64,000 bases of DNA from Halovenus salina (GCF_026410925.1 NZ_CP112975.1:53009-117008); one strand, 5' to 3'. Counted from the stretch's first letter, positions 26,018 through 34,068 are shown. Numbers and translations: made by a program. The notes: generated by a model not told the origin, from the letters alone.

Positions 26018-26436
26018 CCGTCACCCCGCATGTCCTCCCACAGCGACGTGAAACTGTCTGCCAGTTCGTCGCGCGTCTCGACCGAGAGCGAGAGCTCCCC
26101 GTCCGAAAGGTCGACGTGGAGGCCCTCAAGCGTCGTCTCGAACTTGCTGCGGTGAGTGCCGCCGGGGCCAACGCTCCGGTGCTTCTTAACGAGACCGTGT
26201 TCTTCGAGCAGCGCGATCCGCCGGTACACCGTCGTCAGCGACGCGTCGCAGGCGTCGCTGAGGGCTTTCGCAGTCATCGGCCGACGGTCGGCGGCAACGA
26301 GGATGTCCCGCGCATACTCGTCTGCCAGCACCTCGAAGAGCTCGCTCGGCCCGGCAGCTCCCTCACCGTTCACGCCTGAGAGTGTGCCCCACGCCGATAA
26401 ATAACTGCTGATTCGACCGACTGCAGCGGCGCTCAT
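26014..26436 (-). CDS. Winged-helix (ArsR-like) regulator
   Basis: The start at 26436 is supported by its ATGA overlap with the preceding gene. Residues ~30-100 form a winged helix: LFEVLADEYARDILVAADRRPMTAKAL, recognition helix SLTTVYRRIALLEEHGLVKK, and wing GTHRSKFETTLEGLHVDL. The C-terminal helices may dimerise. It is co-transcribed with three membrane proteins, so it may regulate them. No metal-binding cysteine motif typical of ArsR sensors is obvious. Confidence 0.8.
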   Translation of the reverse strand: MSAAAVGRISSYLSAWGTLSGVNGEGAAGPSELFEVLADEYARDILVAADRRPMTAKALSDACDASLTTVYRRIALLEEHGLVKKHRSVGPGGTHRSKFETTLEGLHVDLSDGELSLSVETRDELADSFTSLWEDMRGDG

Positions 26437-26894
26437 CGCTCGCACGCCACACACGCGCGCCTGCGGCGAGCGAGTATCAGTCCGGCGAGGGCGGCGACAG
26501 AGACCACGCCGAGCAGCGGGCGAAGCGGGTCGAAGTACGTCATCAGCGCCGACGAGCTGAACAGCGCGAGCAGGAAGACGTTACAGATCGGACACGCAAC
26601 CGCAAAGAACCCCCCGACCAGCCCGCCCAGCAGCCAGCGGTCGCCGGCGTCGTCGACCGTCTCCGGGACCGTCGTCGCCACGCGCTGGCCGACGTAGGTA
26701 CCGGCGAGGAGCGCGGTCAGCGCGAGAAACAGGTAGTCGACCGGCGTCCGAGGGACCATCCGCACGTACAGCGGGTTCGGGATCAGCCCGGTGACGACAC
26801 CGAACAGCGCGAAGACGCCAAGGCCGGTCGCCCCTCCCCAGGCCGTCGCCCGCAGGTGCGATTCGACGGCCCGGACCAGCCGGGCGGCGCTCAT
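26433..26894 (-). CDS. Membrane protein with a CPIC motif
   Basis: The 153-residue protein has about four membrane helices (GVFALFGVVTGLIPN, YLFLALTALLAGTYVG, LLGGLVGGFFAVACPICNVFLLALF, LLGVVSVAALAGLIL). The motif ACPICN inside the third helix is a likely thiol or metal site, and the C-terminus ends RRRACVACER. It overlaps the next genes on both sides by 4 bp. Together with the cysteine-containing partner upstream it looks like a two-component membrane redox or metal system. Confidence 0.75.
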   Translation of the reverse strand: MSAARLVRAVESHLRATAWGGATGLGVFALFGVVTGLIPNPLYVRMVPRTPVDYLFLALTALLAGTYVGQRVATTVPETVDDAGDRWLLGGLVGGFFAVACPICNVFLLALFSSSALMTYFDPLRPLLGVVSVAALAGLILARRRRACVACER

Positions 26895-27436
26895 TCGGCC
26901 ACCCCCTCGACCGTGCAGCGCTCGGGGTGGCCCGCTCGGGCGAGAAAGACCACCAGCAGAGCGAGGCCGGCAGCGCGGACGAGCGCGCCGTCGTACGGGA
27001 GCGCGGCGACGCCGCCGGCGAACCCGAGCACGCCGAGGAGGCCGGCTCCACAGCTCGCACAGCCGGAGGCGAGAAATGCCGGGAGCACGCCGGAAAGGTC
27101 CGCCATGCTCGCGGGGCCGACGGTGTGGAGCCGGGCGACGGCGTTGACTACAGCCACACCAGTCAACAGCGCGTAGGCCAGGATGACCGCGAGGCCGGTC
27201 GCCCCGTCGGTCCGGTAGACCGTCTCGGTGAGCGAGACGAGGACGTAATCCAGCCAGTGGAGCCCGTCGGCGAGCATCTGGGAAGCGAACGTCGGCATCG
27301 TGCTGAGAATCAACAGCACGTAGGTGAGCGCCCCGGCGAGCAATAGCCCGACGGTCCCTCGCCAAGTCTCGAACGGGTAGACGACCGCCTCCGCGAACTG
27401 TGACAGGTGGGTCCTGGTAGTGGCGACCGCACGCAT
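26891..27436 (-). CDS. Membrane protein with a GCASCG motif
   Basis: The 181-residue protein has about five membrane helices and the motif SGCASCGAGLLG in the second half, resembling a C-x2-C thiol pair at a membrane face. A further cysteine is near the C-terminus. It is the first gene of the four-gene operon and reads away from the DsbA-like gene; the two share a divergent upstream region (27437-27537). The family is a haloarchaeal membrane type of unknown function. Confidence 0.7.
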   Translation of the reverse strand: MRAVATTRTHLSQFAEAVVYPFETWRGTVGLLLAGALTYVLLILSTMPTFASQMLADGLHWLDYVLVSLTETVYRTDGATGLAVILAYALLTGVAVVNAVARLHTVGPASMADLSGVLPAFLASGCASCGAGLLGVLGFAGGVAALPYDGALVRAAGLALLVVFLARAGHPERCTVEGVAE

Positions 27437-27537
27437 TTGGGAGACCGAACGGCGCGGTAGCTGAAAGCGCTGGCTCCGATTTGCTGACCCTGCAAATCGG
27501 CGAGTCGATTAGGACAACGCGGGGACAACGCCCGGCC

Positions 27538-28266
27538 ATGCGATTCGACGAGCCATCCCGTCGGGCCGTTCTCGCCGGCACGGTCACGACGCTCGGTGCC
27601 GGCGGTGCGTACTACCTGGCGCGCCCGGACACGGACGAATCGGACGGGCTCTCGCCCCAGTTTCACGCGAGCGAGGAGACGTCTGTCCTCGGGGTCGACC
27701 TCGCCGGGAAACCCATCCTGGGGTCGTCCGAGGCCGCGCTCGACGTCTACTACTGGACCGACTTTCAGTGCCCGTTCTGCGAGCAGTTCGAACGGGAGAC
27801 CTTGCCCGAACTCGTTCGCCGGCACGTCGCCTCGGGAAGGATTCGGATAATCTTCGTCTCGCTCCCGTATTTCGGTCGGGACTCCATGACTGCGGCCGCC
27901 GCTTCGAAGTGCGTCTGGGGGTCGCTCGACGACGGGGACCGGTCGGCCTACTGGGACTGGCACGCGACCGTCTTCGACCGACAGGGCGAGAAGAACGCGG
28001 GGTGGGCCGCGGCCGACAGGCTGATCGAGTACACCCGTTCGGTGTCGGGCGTCGACGCCGATGCCCTGGCGCAGTGCCTCGACGACCGCCGTCCCGCCCT
28101 CGAAACACAAGTCGAGGCAGACGCCGAGACCGCTCGCGGCCTCGGGGTCTCGGCGACGCCGACGTTCGTCGTCTTCGACCCGGACATAGAGCGGGGCGGC
28201 AGACTCGTCGGTGCACAGCCCCTCGAGCGATTCGAGGAGGCCATCGAACGTGTCGAGACCGCCTGA
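27538..28266 (+). CDS. DsbA-like extracytoplasmic thiol oxidoreductase
   Basis: The start at 27538 is chosen because the twin-arginine signal begins there (MRFDEPSRRAVLAGTVT). The 242-residue protein has a DsbA/thioredoxin_4 fold: FQCPFCEQFE with the CPFC active site at ~78-81, the inserted helical domain (90-185), and GVSATPTFVVFD with the cis-proline (~212). It likely introduces or exchanges disulfides in secreted proteins. It ends the GC-rich redox block, about 50 bp before an IS6-type element. Confidence 0.85.
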   Translation: MRFDEPSRRAVLAGTVTTLGAGGAYYLARPDTDESDGLSPQFHASEETSVLGVDLAGKPILGSSEAALDVYYWTDFQCPFCEQFERETLPELVRRHVASGRIRIIFVSLPYFGRDSMTAAAASKCVWGSLDDGDRSAYWDWHATVFDRQGEKNAGWAAADRLIEYTRSVSGVDADALAQCLDDRRPALETQVEADAETARGLGVSATPTFVVFDPDIERGGRLVGAQPLERFEEAIERVETA

Positions 28267-28323
28267 TAGCGATTGTTGCGATCTGTCACGGGTGCTTGCG
28301 TGTGCCTGCCGGGTCGGTAGTGT

Positions 28324-29214
28324 TCAGATAAGCTGATTCCATGCGAAACTGAATGATTTGAGCCAGTCGTCAGCTGTGTCTGCGGCGGCGTTGCTGAAAC
28401 AGTTTGAAAACGAAGAGGTTCGTCGTTTTACTTCACGAAAGACACGTTCGACACTATTCCGATTTCCATGGCGTTCGTATCTGAAATCGAGGCCGTGCCG
28501 AGAGCAGGCGTCTTTCAGTTGCGGTGCGCCATCGATGAGAAACACCGCGTCGTCGACGTCGTGTTTCTCACGAAGTTCGGCAAAGAATGCGTGAGAAAGA
28601 ACGTTCGTTCTCGTTGGTTCAAGCTTTGTATGCAGTAATTTGTTCGTTGCTGGATCGACAGCGGCGTACAGCCAGTACTGCTCGTCATTGAGCTGGATCA
28701 CGGTTTCGTCGACCGCAACGTGATCCGGATTTTGTCCGTCTTCGGGCTGTAGATCTGCCTTGTGAACCCAGTTGTGAACTGTAGAACGCTGTCTCTTACC
28801 CACAAATCGAGTCGCTGTCGAGATCGATGAATCCGACTGAAAATCCCGATACCTACAGATATAGCCCTCTTATGGAACGATTTTGCCGACCTCGTTTACC
28901 CGCATTCAGTAATCGCCTGCCAGTGGTACCACTGCCCGAATCGCTCCTCACCGCGATTTTCCGAGTACAAATCGGGTCCGACAGCGGCTGAAACGTCTGT
29001 TCGGAGCTCGGTGAACTTATGGGTAAGAGACAGCTGTAGAACGTGCACGTTCGACACCAAATATTTCGAGAATAGAAACAGTATTCGAAAGCGATAATCC
29101 AGCAATATGCAGTTGAATACTGAGCTTCATCAGAAATCGCGGTGTCGCTTCGCGTTCAATAAACTCTAAGTCGATCTGGTCGATACTACCGCTGAGGCGG
29201 ATGTTTTTGGACAT
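28324..29214 (-). pseudogene. IS6-type transposase interrupted by MITE copy 3
   Basis: The N-terminal part (from 29214, MSKNIRLSGSIDQIDLEF) runs to ~29043. The C-terminal part (28788 to 28324) continues at VHNWVHKAD and holds the catalytic D (HVAVDETVIQL), second D (AVFLIDGAPQL) and E (NSVERVFREVKRR). Removing the 245-bp insertion and one copy of its 10-bp duplication would restore one frame of roughly 210 residues, so the gene was intact until the MITE arrived. Confidence 0.9.
28789..29033. mobile_element. MITE copy 3 (245 bp) inside the IS6 transposase
   Basis: Its ends match copies 1 and 2. The exact duplication CTGTAGAACG lies at 28779-28788 and 29034-29043. It is nearly identical to copy 2, so it is a recent insertion. 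The targets of copies 2 and 3 both end in GAACG, hinting at a target preference. Confidence 0.92.
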
Positions 29215-29286
29215 AGGCACTCAAAAAACGCTCCGCCTCGCCTTTCAATCCTTATCTGAACACCGCCGGTGAGATTACCCGACAGC

Positions 29287-29840
29287 GTTTCAGACGAACC
29301 CTCGTGGGGTTGAAGCGGCATTAGCCGCCCAGCGGATGCTTGCGGATATGAGGTTTCAGACGAACCCTCGTGGGGTTGAAGCCTTCCCTGATCGTGTCTC
29401 TGTCGTCTGGATGGTAGTTTCAGACGAACCCTCGTGGGGTTGAAGCCATTGTATTCGTATTGTCCACAGGGGAATTACCGCGTTTCAGACGAACCCTCGT
29501 GGGGTTGAAGCGCAAAAAGAACATGAATGGCGGAAACTACACCCTGGTTTCAGACGAACCCTCGTGGGGTTGAAGCCCGCAGTATCGTATTGGATATAAT
29601 GACGTTGGCGGGTTTCAGACGAACCCTCGTGGGGTTGAAGCGAGAGGTCGAACTTCGACAGGGTGTACTGGCTCGGGTTTCAGACGAACCCTCGTGGGGT
29701 TGAAGCTGTGGGGACTCGCCCTGCGACGATACCGGACTGGACGGTTTCAGACGAACCCTCGTGGGGTTGAAGCGAGCAGCTGCCGGGCGAGCACACAGTC
29801 CCGAACGATGGTTTCAGACGAACCCTCGTGGGGTTGAAGC
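29287..29840 (+). CRISPR. CRISPR array, 9 repeats and 8 spacers
   Basis: Nine identical 30-bp repeats, beginning GTTTCAGACGAACCC and ending GTGGGGTTGAAGC, start at 29287, 29353, 29417, 29482, 29547, 29612, 29677, 29744 and 29811. The spacers are 34-37 bp and all different. The repeat is of the haloarchaeal type I-B kind, whose crRNA handle is the 3' TTGAAGC end, so transcription should run left to right. Only 23 bp separate the first repeat from the IS6 element, so the leader is missing or displaced. No cas gene is in the window; Cas proteins would have to act in trans. Confidence 0.97.
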
Positions 29841-29853
29841 CAGCCTGCATCTT

Positions 29854-31320
29854 CGGTACTTCACGAACGAGTCGACACAGCGTGATCTGAACGCCACAAA
29901 CGAATCACTTTCTGTATGATTTTGGGGGAGATTCTCGCAACCACTGTGAAAGAACGGACGGCAGAAACGAGCTACCACACCAAACGGACGAGAACAGGCA
30001 ATTTTACGCCGGTGCTGCAGAGAGCTGTCGCTGACGGATCCTCGGACAGGCCGTGGGCTGACCGCGGTCAGCCCGCGGCTGCCACCGAGCCGTACGTCTC
30101 AGGAACACCCACACCGTTCGCCTCGACGTACCAGCGTCGCTCTAACTCGTCTTCGAGTTCGTTCCGAATCCAGTCACAGAACGTCTTGAACGTGAACTCC
30201 TCCGGGAGGTCGCGCCCGCCCCGCCGCGGGCGGGCGACGACCGCCCATCGGAGCACGAGCCACAGATTCTCCAGCAGTGCCGCGACGAGCATTATCGCAA
30301 ATCGCACGACGGGATCACGCGTTGTCGTGATCCCTCGTGCTTGCCGAAGCAACCGGTAACTCGTCTCGATGCCTGAGCGTTTCCTGTAGAGGCGTTCGAC
30401 TTTCTTCGGTGACTTTTCAGCAACGCCACAGGCGACGTAGCCCCGAACAACCTCTCCGTGTTTGCCACGGTCGCCATTCTGGTAGGAGACTGCGACCGCG
30501 AGCGGGATCTGAAGCTCCCGCTCGCTGTCCTTGTACATGCGATAGGTCGTCATGTACGACTTGTGTACGTCGAGTTTGTCCTTCATGCGCTCACCTTTCT
30601 TGGGAACGTGAACGACCGTTGCAGCGATCTCACGGGAACGGCGGATGACGCGTTCGTTGTAGAACCCGCTGTCGGCAAGCAGGAGGTCGATTTCGAAGGG
30701 ATAGTTCTCGACGCGGGCGAGCACGCGCTCGACCGCGTCGGCCTCGTCTTCGTCGTTGCGGACGTACGTCATCGCCAGCGTCACTGGCTTTTCGTTGGAA
30801 ACGATGTACGCCGTACAGTATCGGTGACACGTTGTGGTCCCATCTTTGGGGGACATTGAACAGAGTTCGCCTTCATCGGCGTAGTGATCGCCGTGGTAGG
30901 GGTTATCGATAAAGTCGATGGAGACGATTCTCGACCGGTCAGCGTCGAGAATCGTCATAGCTAGGCGAGCGAGTAGGAGGTTAGCGACGAATTCGAGCCA
31001 CTGCCGATTGAGTGTATGTAGCCACGTCAAGACGGTGTCGTCGCATGGTGTTCCGTCGGTGTCCTTGCAGGTTTCCCAAATCGAGGTCTGATTGGTGCAG
31101 GCCAAAATGACGACGAGCCAGATATCGCCGGGGTCGAGGGGGCTCCCCTCGACACCCGGCAACGGGAGTGGAGTGATGACCTCTTCCGCTACGTCTTTTA
31201 CCTCCGACGCCGAAAGATAACCGTCTGGATTGGGGAGCTTGAACACATCCTAATCCAGACACTTTCTCGTGGTCAAATCAACGATTCAATCTAACCGATT
31301 ACGCTGTTCGTGAAGTACCG
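29854..31320. mobile_element. ISH3-type element with 5-bp target duplication
   Basis: The inverted ends CGGTACTTCACGAAC lie at 29854 and, inverted, at 31306-31320. The target duplication ATCTT is exact (29849-29853 and 31321-31325). The element inserted only 8 bp after the last CRISPR repeat, inside what was probably the trailer or a terminal spacer. Length is 1467 bp with one gene. Confidence 0.9.
30068..31246 (-). CDS. ISH3-type transposase
   Basis: The 392-residue length matches the ~389 residues typical of the ISH3 family. Catalytic-type segments are VSIDFIDNPYHGDHYADE (first D), EIDLLLADSGFYNERVI (second D) and YRKRSGIETSYRLLRQARG (final E in the Y-R-x-R-x-x-I-E-x-x-Y signature). With both ends and a clean target duplication the element looks intact and recent. 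Confidence 0.92.
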   Translation of the reverse strand: MFKLPNPDGYLSASEVKDVAEEVITPLPLPGVEGSPLDPGDIWLVVILACTNQTSIWETCKDTDGTPCDDTVLTWLHTLNRQWLEFVANLLLARLAMTILDADRSRIVSIDFIDNPYHGDHYADEGELCSMSPKDGTTTCHRYCTAYIVSNEKPVTLAMTYVRNDEDEADAVERVLARVENYPFEIDLLLADSGFYNERVIRRSREIAATVVHVPKKGERMKDKLDVHKSYMTTYRMYKDSERELQIPLAVAVSYQNGDRGKHGEVVRGYVACGVAEKSPKKVERLYRKRSGIETSYRLLRQARGITTTRDPVVRFAIMLVAALLENLWLVLRWAVVARPRRGGRDLPEEFTFKTFCDWIRNELEDELERRWYVEANGVGVPETYGSVAAAG

Positions 31321-31492
31321 ATCTTGTAACATGCGTCTGTCCGCAAACTGTTTTACAAGTCATCCGAGATGCTTAGCTCAATACTTGGAAGGTATATAGT
31401 CTTTATTTAGACTAATTATTTGTTTCAATATACTCGGGGAGGGGGCAAATAATAAGTTGATTGTCAACATACCACATAATACGGGGATACCC

Positions 31493-31765
31493 ATGCCAGA
31501 ATGCCCCGTCTGCAACGAAGAATACGACGCAAGTGGGATACATCCACACCTCCGTTCCCACGAGAAGGGTGAGCTGGCTTCAGTAGTGGCTCAGGTTGCG
31601 AGGAACAGCGAGCAAACCATTGACCAACCATCCACGGAGGATTCCGTATGGCACCAGATCCAGACCCAGAAAACGGAGATCGCTCACCAACGGGAGAAAC
31701 GGAATCAGCGGGTGAACCAGCATCTGACCAACCTCGACGACCAAATCAAGGAAACGCTCCGATGA
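31493..31765 (+). CDS. Small C2H2-like zinc-finger protein (operon gene 1)
   Basis: The start at 31493 (MPECPVCNEEYDASGIHPHLRSHEKGE) gives a 90-residue protein. C4, C7, H18 and H23 form a zinc finger; the rest is helical and charged (EKRNQRVNQHLTNLDDQIKETL). It overlaps the next gene by 4 bp (ATGA). The three-gene set reads towards the partition locus and may be a plasmid maintenance or transcription-control unit. Function unknown. Confidence 0.75.
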   Translation: MPECPVCNEEYDASGIHPHLRSHEKGELASVVAQVARNSEQTIDQPSTEDSVWHQIQTQKTEIAHQREKRNQRVNQHLTNLDDQIKETLR

Positions 31766-32091
31766 CCGATCAAACCCCCCGCGAAGAACTCAAAGACTCC
31801 TTCGACCGGAACCAACTCATCCAGCGCAACATCGACATGGCACTCGATGTCGTCCTACGGACGAATCCTGCAGAAAACATCCTCAAAAATATCGATGACG
31901 ATGAGTTGCAAGACCAGTCCAGAGATCAGGTGCAGTCCATGATGAACGAGTGGCTCGATATGTATCGGGATATGCTCGAGGAAGGACGGCCACTGCCGCG
32001 GGATTTGATTGGTCGGTCTGCTGAACTCGCAGAAGAGCGTAGAGAACAGGAACCCACAGTCTCATCCGAATCACGAGGTGGGCGTCGGTGA
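31762..32091 (+). CDS. Unknown helical protein (operon gene 2)
   Basis: The 109-residue acidic protein is predicted all-helical (LIQRNIDMALDVVLRTNPAENIL, DQVQSMMNEWLDMYRDML, ELAEERREQEPTV). No domain is recognised. It overlaps both neighbours by 4 bp (starts inside the zinc-finger stop, ends inside the next start), which means strict co-expression and probably a complex of the three products. Confidence 0.7.
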   Translation: MTDQTPREELKDSFDRNQLIQRNIDMALDVVLRTNPAENILKNIDDDELQDQSRDQVQSMMNEWLDMYRDMLEEGRPLPRDLIGRSAELAEERREQEPTVSSESRGGRR

Positions 32092-32348
32092 ATCGGGACG
32101 AACACATGGCTGTCGACGAGCATTTACTCGGCTACACTGACGAAGGAGTCCATGCCTTCATTGATCAGTCAGCAGCGTGGCTCGGATTTGGCCATCGGTC
32201 GGTTCGGCACACGACCGAGACCATCGAGTACATCGAATCGATGAAAGGAGAAGAAGCTGCTCGAATCGCAGTGCTTCACATCCTGATCGATAATCAGGTT
32301 CTTGACCGCGAGTGGCTGGAAAGCGAGGTCGTCCCGGGCCGAGACTGA
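32088..32348 (+). CDS. Unknown protein (operon gene 3)
   Basis: It starts at the GTG at 32088 that overlaps the preceding stop. The 86-residue product has one helical domain: HLLGYTDEGVHAFIDQSAAW, GFGHRSVRHTTETIEYI and EEAARIAVLHILIDNQVLD. No family is recognised. It is the last gene of the overlapping trio, about 430 bp before parA. Confidence 0.7.
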   Translation: MNRDEHMAVDEHLLGYTDEGVHAFIDQSAAWLGFGHRSVRHTTETIEYIESMKGEEAARIAVLHILIDNQVLDREWLESEVVPGRD

Positions 32349-32777
32349 CAGACACGAAAAGAGTGATTTTGGCGTTTTGGGCTGTTTTGTCTCTCAAAGG
32401 TTCGAGTCAACAACTGCGGGGTCATGCCCCGAGGTATCCACCACACACTTTGATGAAGATAGTCGTCTGTCGTAGCCCCCCTCCAGCCCCTAAATTACCA
32501 GTGCATCAATTTGGGGTTTTAGTCGACGTGTTCCTCGATTTCGTCGTCACTGCCACGGAGTTTTTTCAGCGTTACAATTCCAACCACGACAGCTACTGCG
32601 GCAAGGAAGCCTTTCTTTAGTTTTCCCATGTCTTTCGCTCACTCACGTAAGTCAAAATTCTTGTCTTTTTACGTTTGCCTCTTCCTGAGCTTGGTTATTT
32701 TACAGTCTTCAGCCGATACTTCTCTGCTCAACGTCTGACGTACCTTTACGTATTCGTATACGCATACGTTTGCGTAT
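32349..32777. other. Upstream region of the partition locus
   Basis: It contains a possible 36-residue membrane-protein gene on the minus strand (32519-32629) and, at its right end, the 12-bp repeats that run into the parA start codon. Nothing else is recognised. Confidence 0.5.
32519..32629 (-). CDS. 36-residue membrane protein
   Basis: From the ATG at 32629 the frame gives MGKLKKGFLAAVAVVVGIV followed by TLKKLRGSDDEIEEHVD: a basic start, one membrane helix and an acidic tail. This layout is coherent and typical of small haloarchaeal membrane proteins. It reads away from parA. Function unknown; it could be a small regulator or holin-like peptide. Confidence 0.5.
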   Translation of the reverse strand: MGKLKKGFLAAVAVVVGIVTLKKLRGSDDEIEEHVD

Positions 32778-32783
32778 ATGCCT
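32748..32783. promoter_or_regulatory. 12-bp tandem repeats overlapping the parA start (centromere/operator)
   Basis: Three head-to-tail 12-bp units start at 32748 (ACGTATTCGTAT), 32760 (ACGCATACGTTT) and 32772 (GCGTATATGCCT). The third contains the parA ATG. The same 12-bp register recurs after the operon at 34021-34068. Partition systems often use such repeats both as parS and as an autoregulatory operator. Confidence 0.6.
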
Positions 32784-33626
32784 GATTCAGCATTACGAGC
32801 CGCTACGTTTCTCGACAAAGGCGGCGTTGGGAAGACCACGGCAACAGCACACCTAGGGGTCGCGCTAGACCGTCATGGGTACGATGTCCTCCTGCTTGAT
32901 CTCGCCGGAAAGCAGGGCGACCTTGCAAAGCATTTCGGGCTTTGGAAAGAAGTCCAGGACGACGACGATCGCTGGCCCAATATCACCACAGTGTTCCAGG
33001 AAGAGTGGGAAACGATTTCGAAGAAGCTACCCAATGCTGTCGAGGACCTGACCCTCCCGACAGGAGAAGGACCAGACTTGATTCCAGCTCACGAATCCCT
33101 AGACGGACTTGATGCGATACTAGGGAATATCGACGAAGCGGCTGAACGGTACAGCCGCCTTGATGCATTCCTCACTGGATACGTCGAAGAGGACTACGAT
33201 GTGATACTCCTCGATCTACCTGGCAGTACATCAAATATTGCGTATAATGGTTTATGGGCCGCTGGGAGTGTTGTCGCTCCCGTCCGTCCAGGTCCATTCG
33301 AAGCAGAACAGGCCGCTCAACTCCGCCGTGATTTGGAGACAATCCGCACTGAGCAAGGTGTCGACATTGAGTTGGAGATGGTCCTTCTGAATGAAGTGGA
33401 CGAGCGAACAAAAGCTGGAAAGGCCTATCTTGACGAATTTGAAACTGAGTATCCCGACGCACTCGCGCCGACACAAATTCCATCTAGTCAAGATGTTCAA
33501 AATGCACAAATGAACGGTGAGACGCTTTTCCAATTAGAACGGCCCTCGAAGACTGCACAACGGGCAGTAGACGCCTACGAAACCGATGCGAAGGAGCTTA
33601 TTGAGCGACTGGGAGGTGGAGAATGA
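32778..33626 (+). CDS. parA: ParA-type partition ATPase
   Basis: The 282-residue protein has the deviant Walker A motif DKGGVGKTT (residues 13-21), the switch-type strand DVLLLDLAGKQGDLAKHFGL (~36-55), and Walker B-like YDVILLDLPGSTSN (~138-150). It lacks an N-terminal DNA-binding extension, so it is a type Ib-like ParA or a related archaeal SIMIBI ATPase. It should form ATP-dependent patterns on the nucleoid to segregate the plasmid. The gene overlaps the small downstream gene by 4 bp. Confidence 0.9.
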   Translation: MPDSALRAATFLDKGGVGKTTATAHLGVALDRHGYDVLLLDLAGKQGDLAKHFGLWKEVQDDDDRWPNITTVFQEEWETISKKLPNAVEDLTLPTGEGPDLIPAHESLDGLDAILGNIDEAAERYSRLDAFLTGYVEEDYDVILLDLPGSTSNIAYNGLWAAGSVVAPVRPGPFEAEQAAQLRRDLETIRTEQGVDIELEMVLLNEVDERTKAGKAYLDEFETEYPDALAPTQIPSSQDVQNAQMNGETLFQLERPSKTAQRAVDAYETDAKELIERLGGGE

Positions 33627-34012
33627 GCGGAACCGACGACGAACTCGATAAACTCCGCGAACAGACCGATCCAGGAACGCGAGCCGAGTCAGAAAGTAAT
33701 GAACCAGATGATGATCTCGAAGACGCAATTGTTGACATACTCGAGAGTATTGCAGCAGGGGACACCTCGAAAACACTCTCGGTTCGTGACGACCATCTCG
33801 CAGCACTAATTCTAGGTTTGGAAGACGCCGAAAAATTGGATGATGTTGGAGCAGCCTTAGAAACCGAGTTAGACCAAACCAGTGACAGCGAGAGTTTTGA
33901 TAGGAGTGAAATCATGCGGTTGGCCATCCGAGCTGGGCTGGAAGAGGCTGCCCCTGAAGTGGTTGAGACGGCCCGCGATGCATATGGCCGCCACGCCGCC
34001 AATAGCTTTTAG
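33623..34012 (+). CDS. Small acidic ParB-like partner
   Basis: The 129-residue protein is overlapped by parA (4 bp), the usual position of the centromere-binding protein. The N-terminal ~35 residues are acidic and unstructured. Residues 40-125 are helical with ILESIAAGDTSKTLSVRDDHLAALIL and RSEIMRLAIRAGLEEAAPE; the latter resembles a ribbon-helix-helix second helix. No ParB nuclease motif is present. It likely binds the 12-bp repeats and stimulates ParA, which is inference from position. Confidence 0.7.
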   Translation: MSGTDDELDKLREQTDPGTRAESESNEPDDDLEDAIVDILESIAAGDTSKTLSVRDDHLAALILGLEDAEKLDDVGAALETELDQTSDSESFDRSEIMRLAIRAGLEEAAPEVVETARDAYGRHAANSF

Positions 34013-34020
34013 ATACAGAT

Positions 34021-34068
34021 GCGTATATGATTACGAATACGGAAACGTATATGAATACGTATATTCAC
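34021..34068. promoter_or_regulatory. Four 12-bp tandem repeats after the parA operon (candidate parS)
   Basis: The units start at 34021 (GCGTATATGATT), 34033 (ACGAATACGGAA), 34045 (ACGTATATGAAT) and 34057 (ACGTATATTCAC), exactly 12 bp apart. They carry the same CGTATA core as the repeats before parA and the iteron ends at 3307-4048. Their distance from the start of the operon suggests a true centromere rather than only an operator. Confidence 0.6.

Larger units (their letters stand above)
28320..29263. mobile_element. IS6-type element, split by a MITE
   Basis: The perfect 13-bp terminal inverted repeats GTGTTCAGATAAG lie at 28320-28332 and (inverted) 29251-29263. It carries one transposase gene, interrupted by MITE copy 3. 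The flanks do not form a clear 8-bp duplication, which suggests the element has been involved in rearrangement. It lies exactly between the GC-rich block and the CRISPR array. Confidence 0.9.

Noticed and set aside
26895..27587. N-terminal extension of the CPIC membrane protein
   Set aside because: The extra ~230 residues are a shadow of the upstream membrane protein; the true start at 26894 overlaps that gene by 4 bp.
29287..29840. The repeats as simple tandem repeats or iterons
   Set aside because: Identical 30-bp repeats with unique 34-37-bp spacers and the haloarchaeal repeat sequence identify a CRISPR array.
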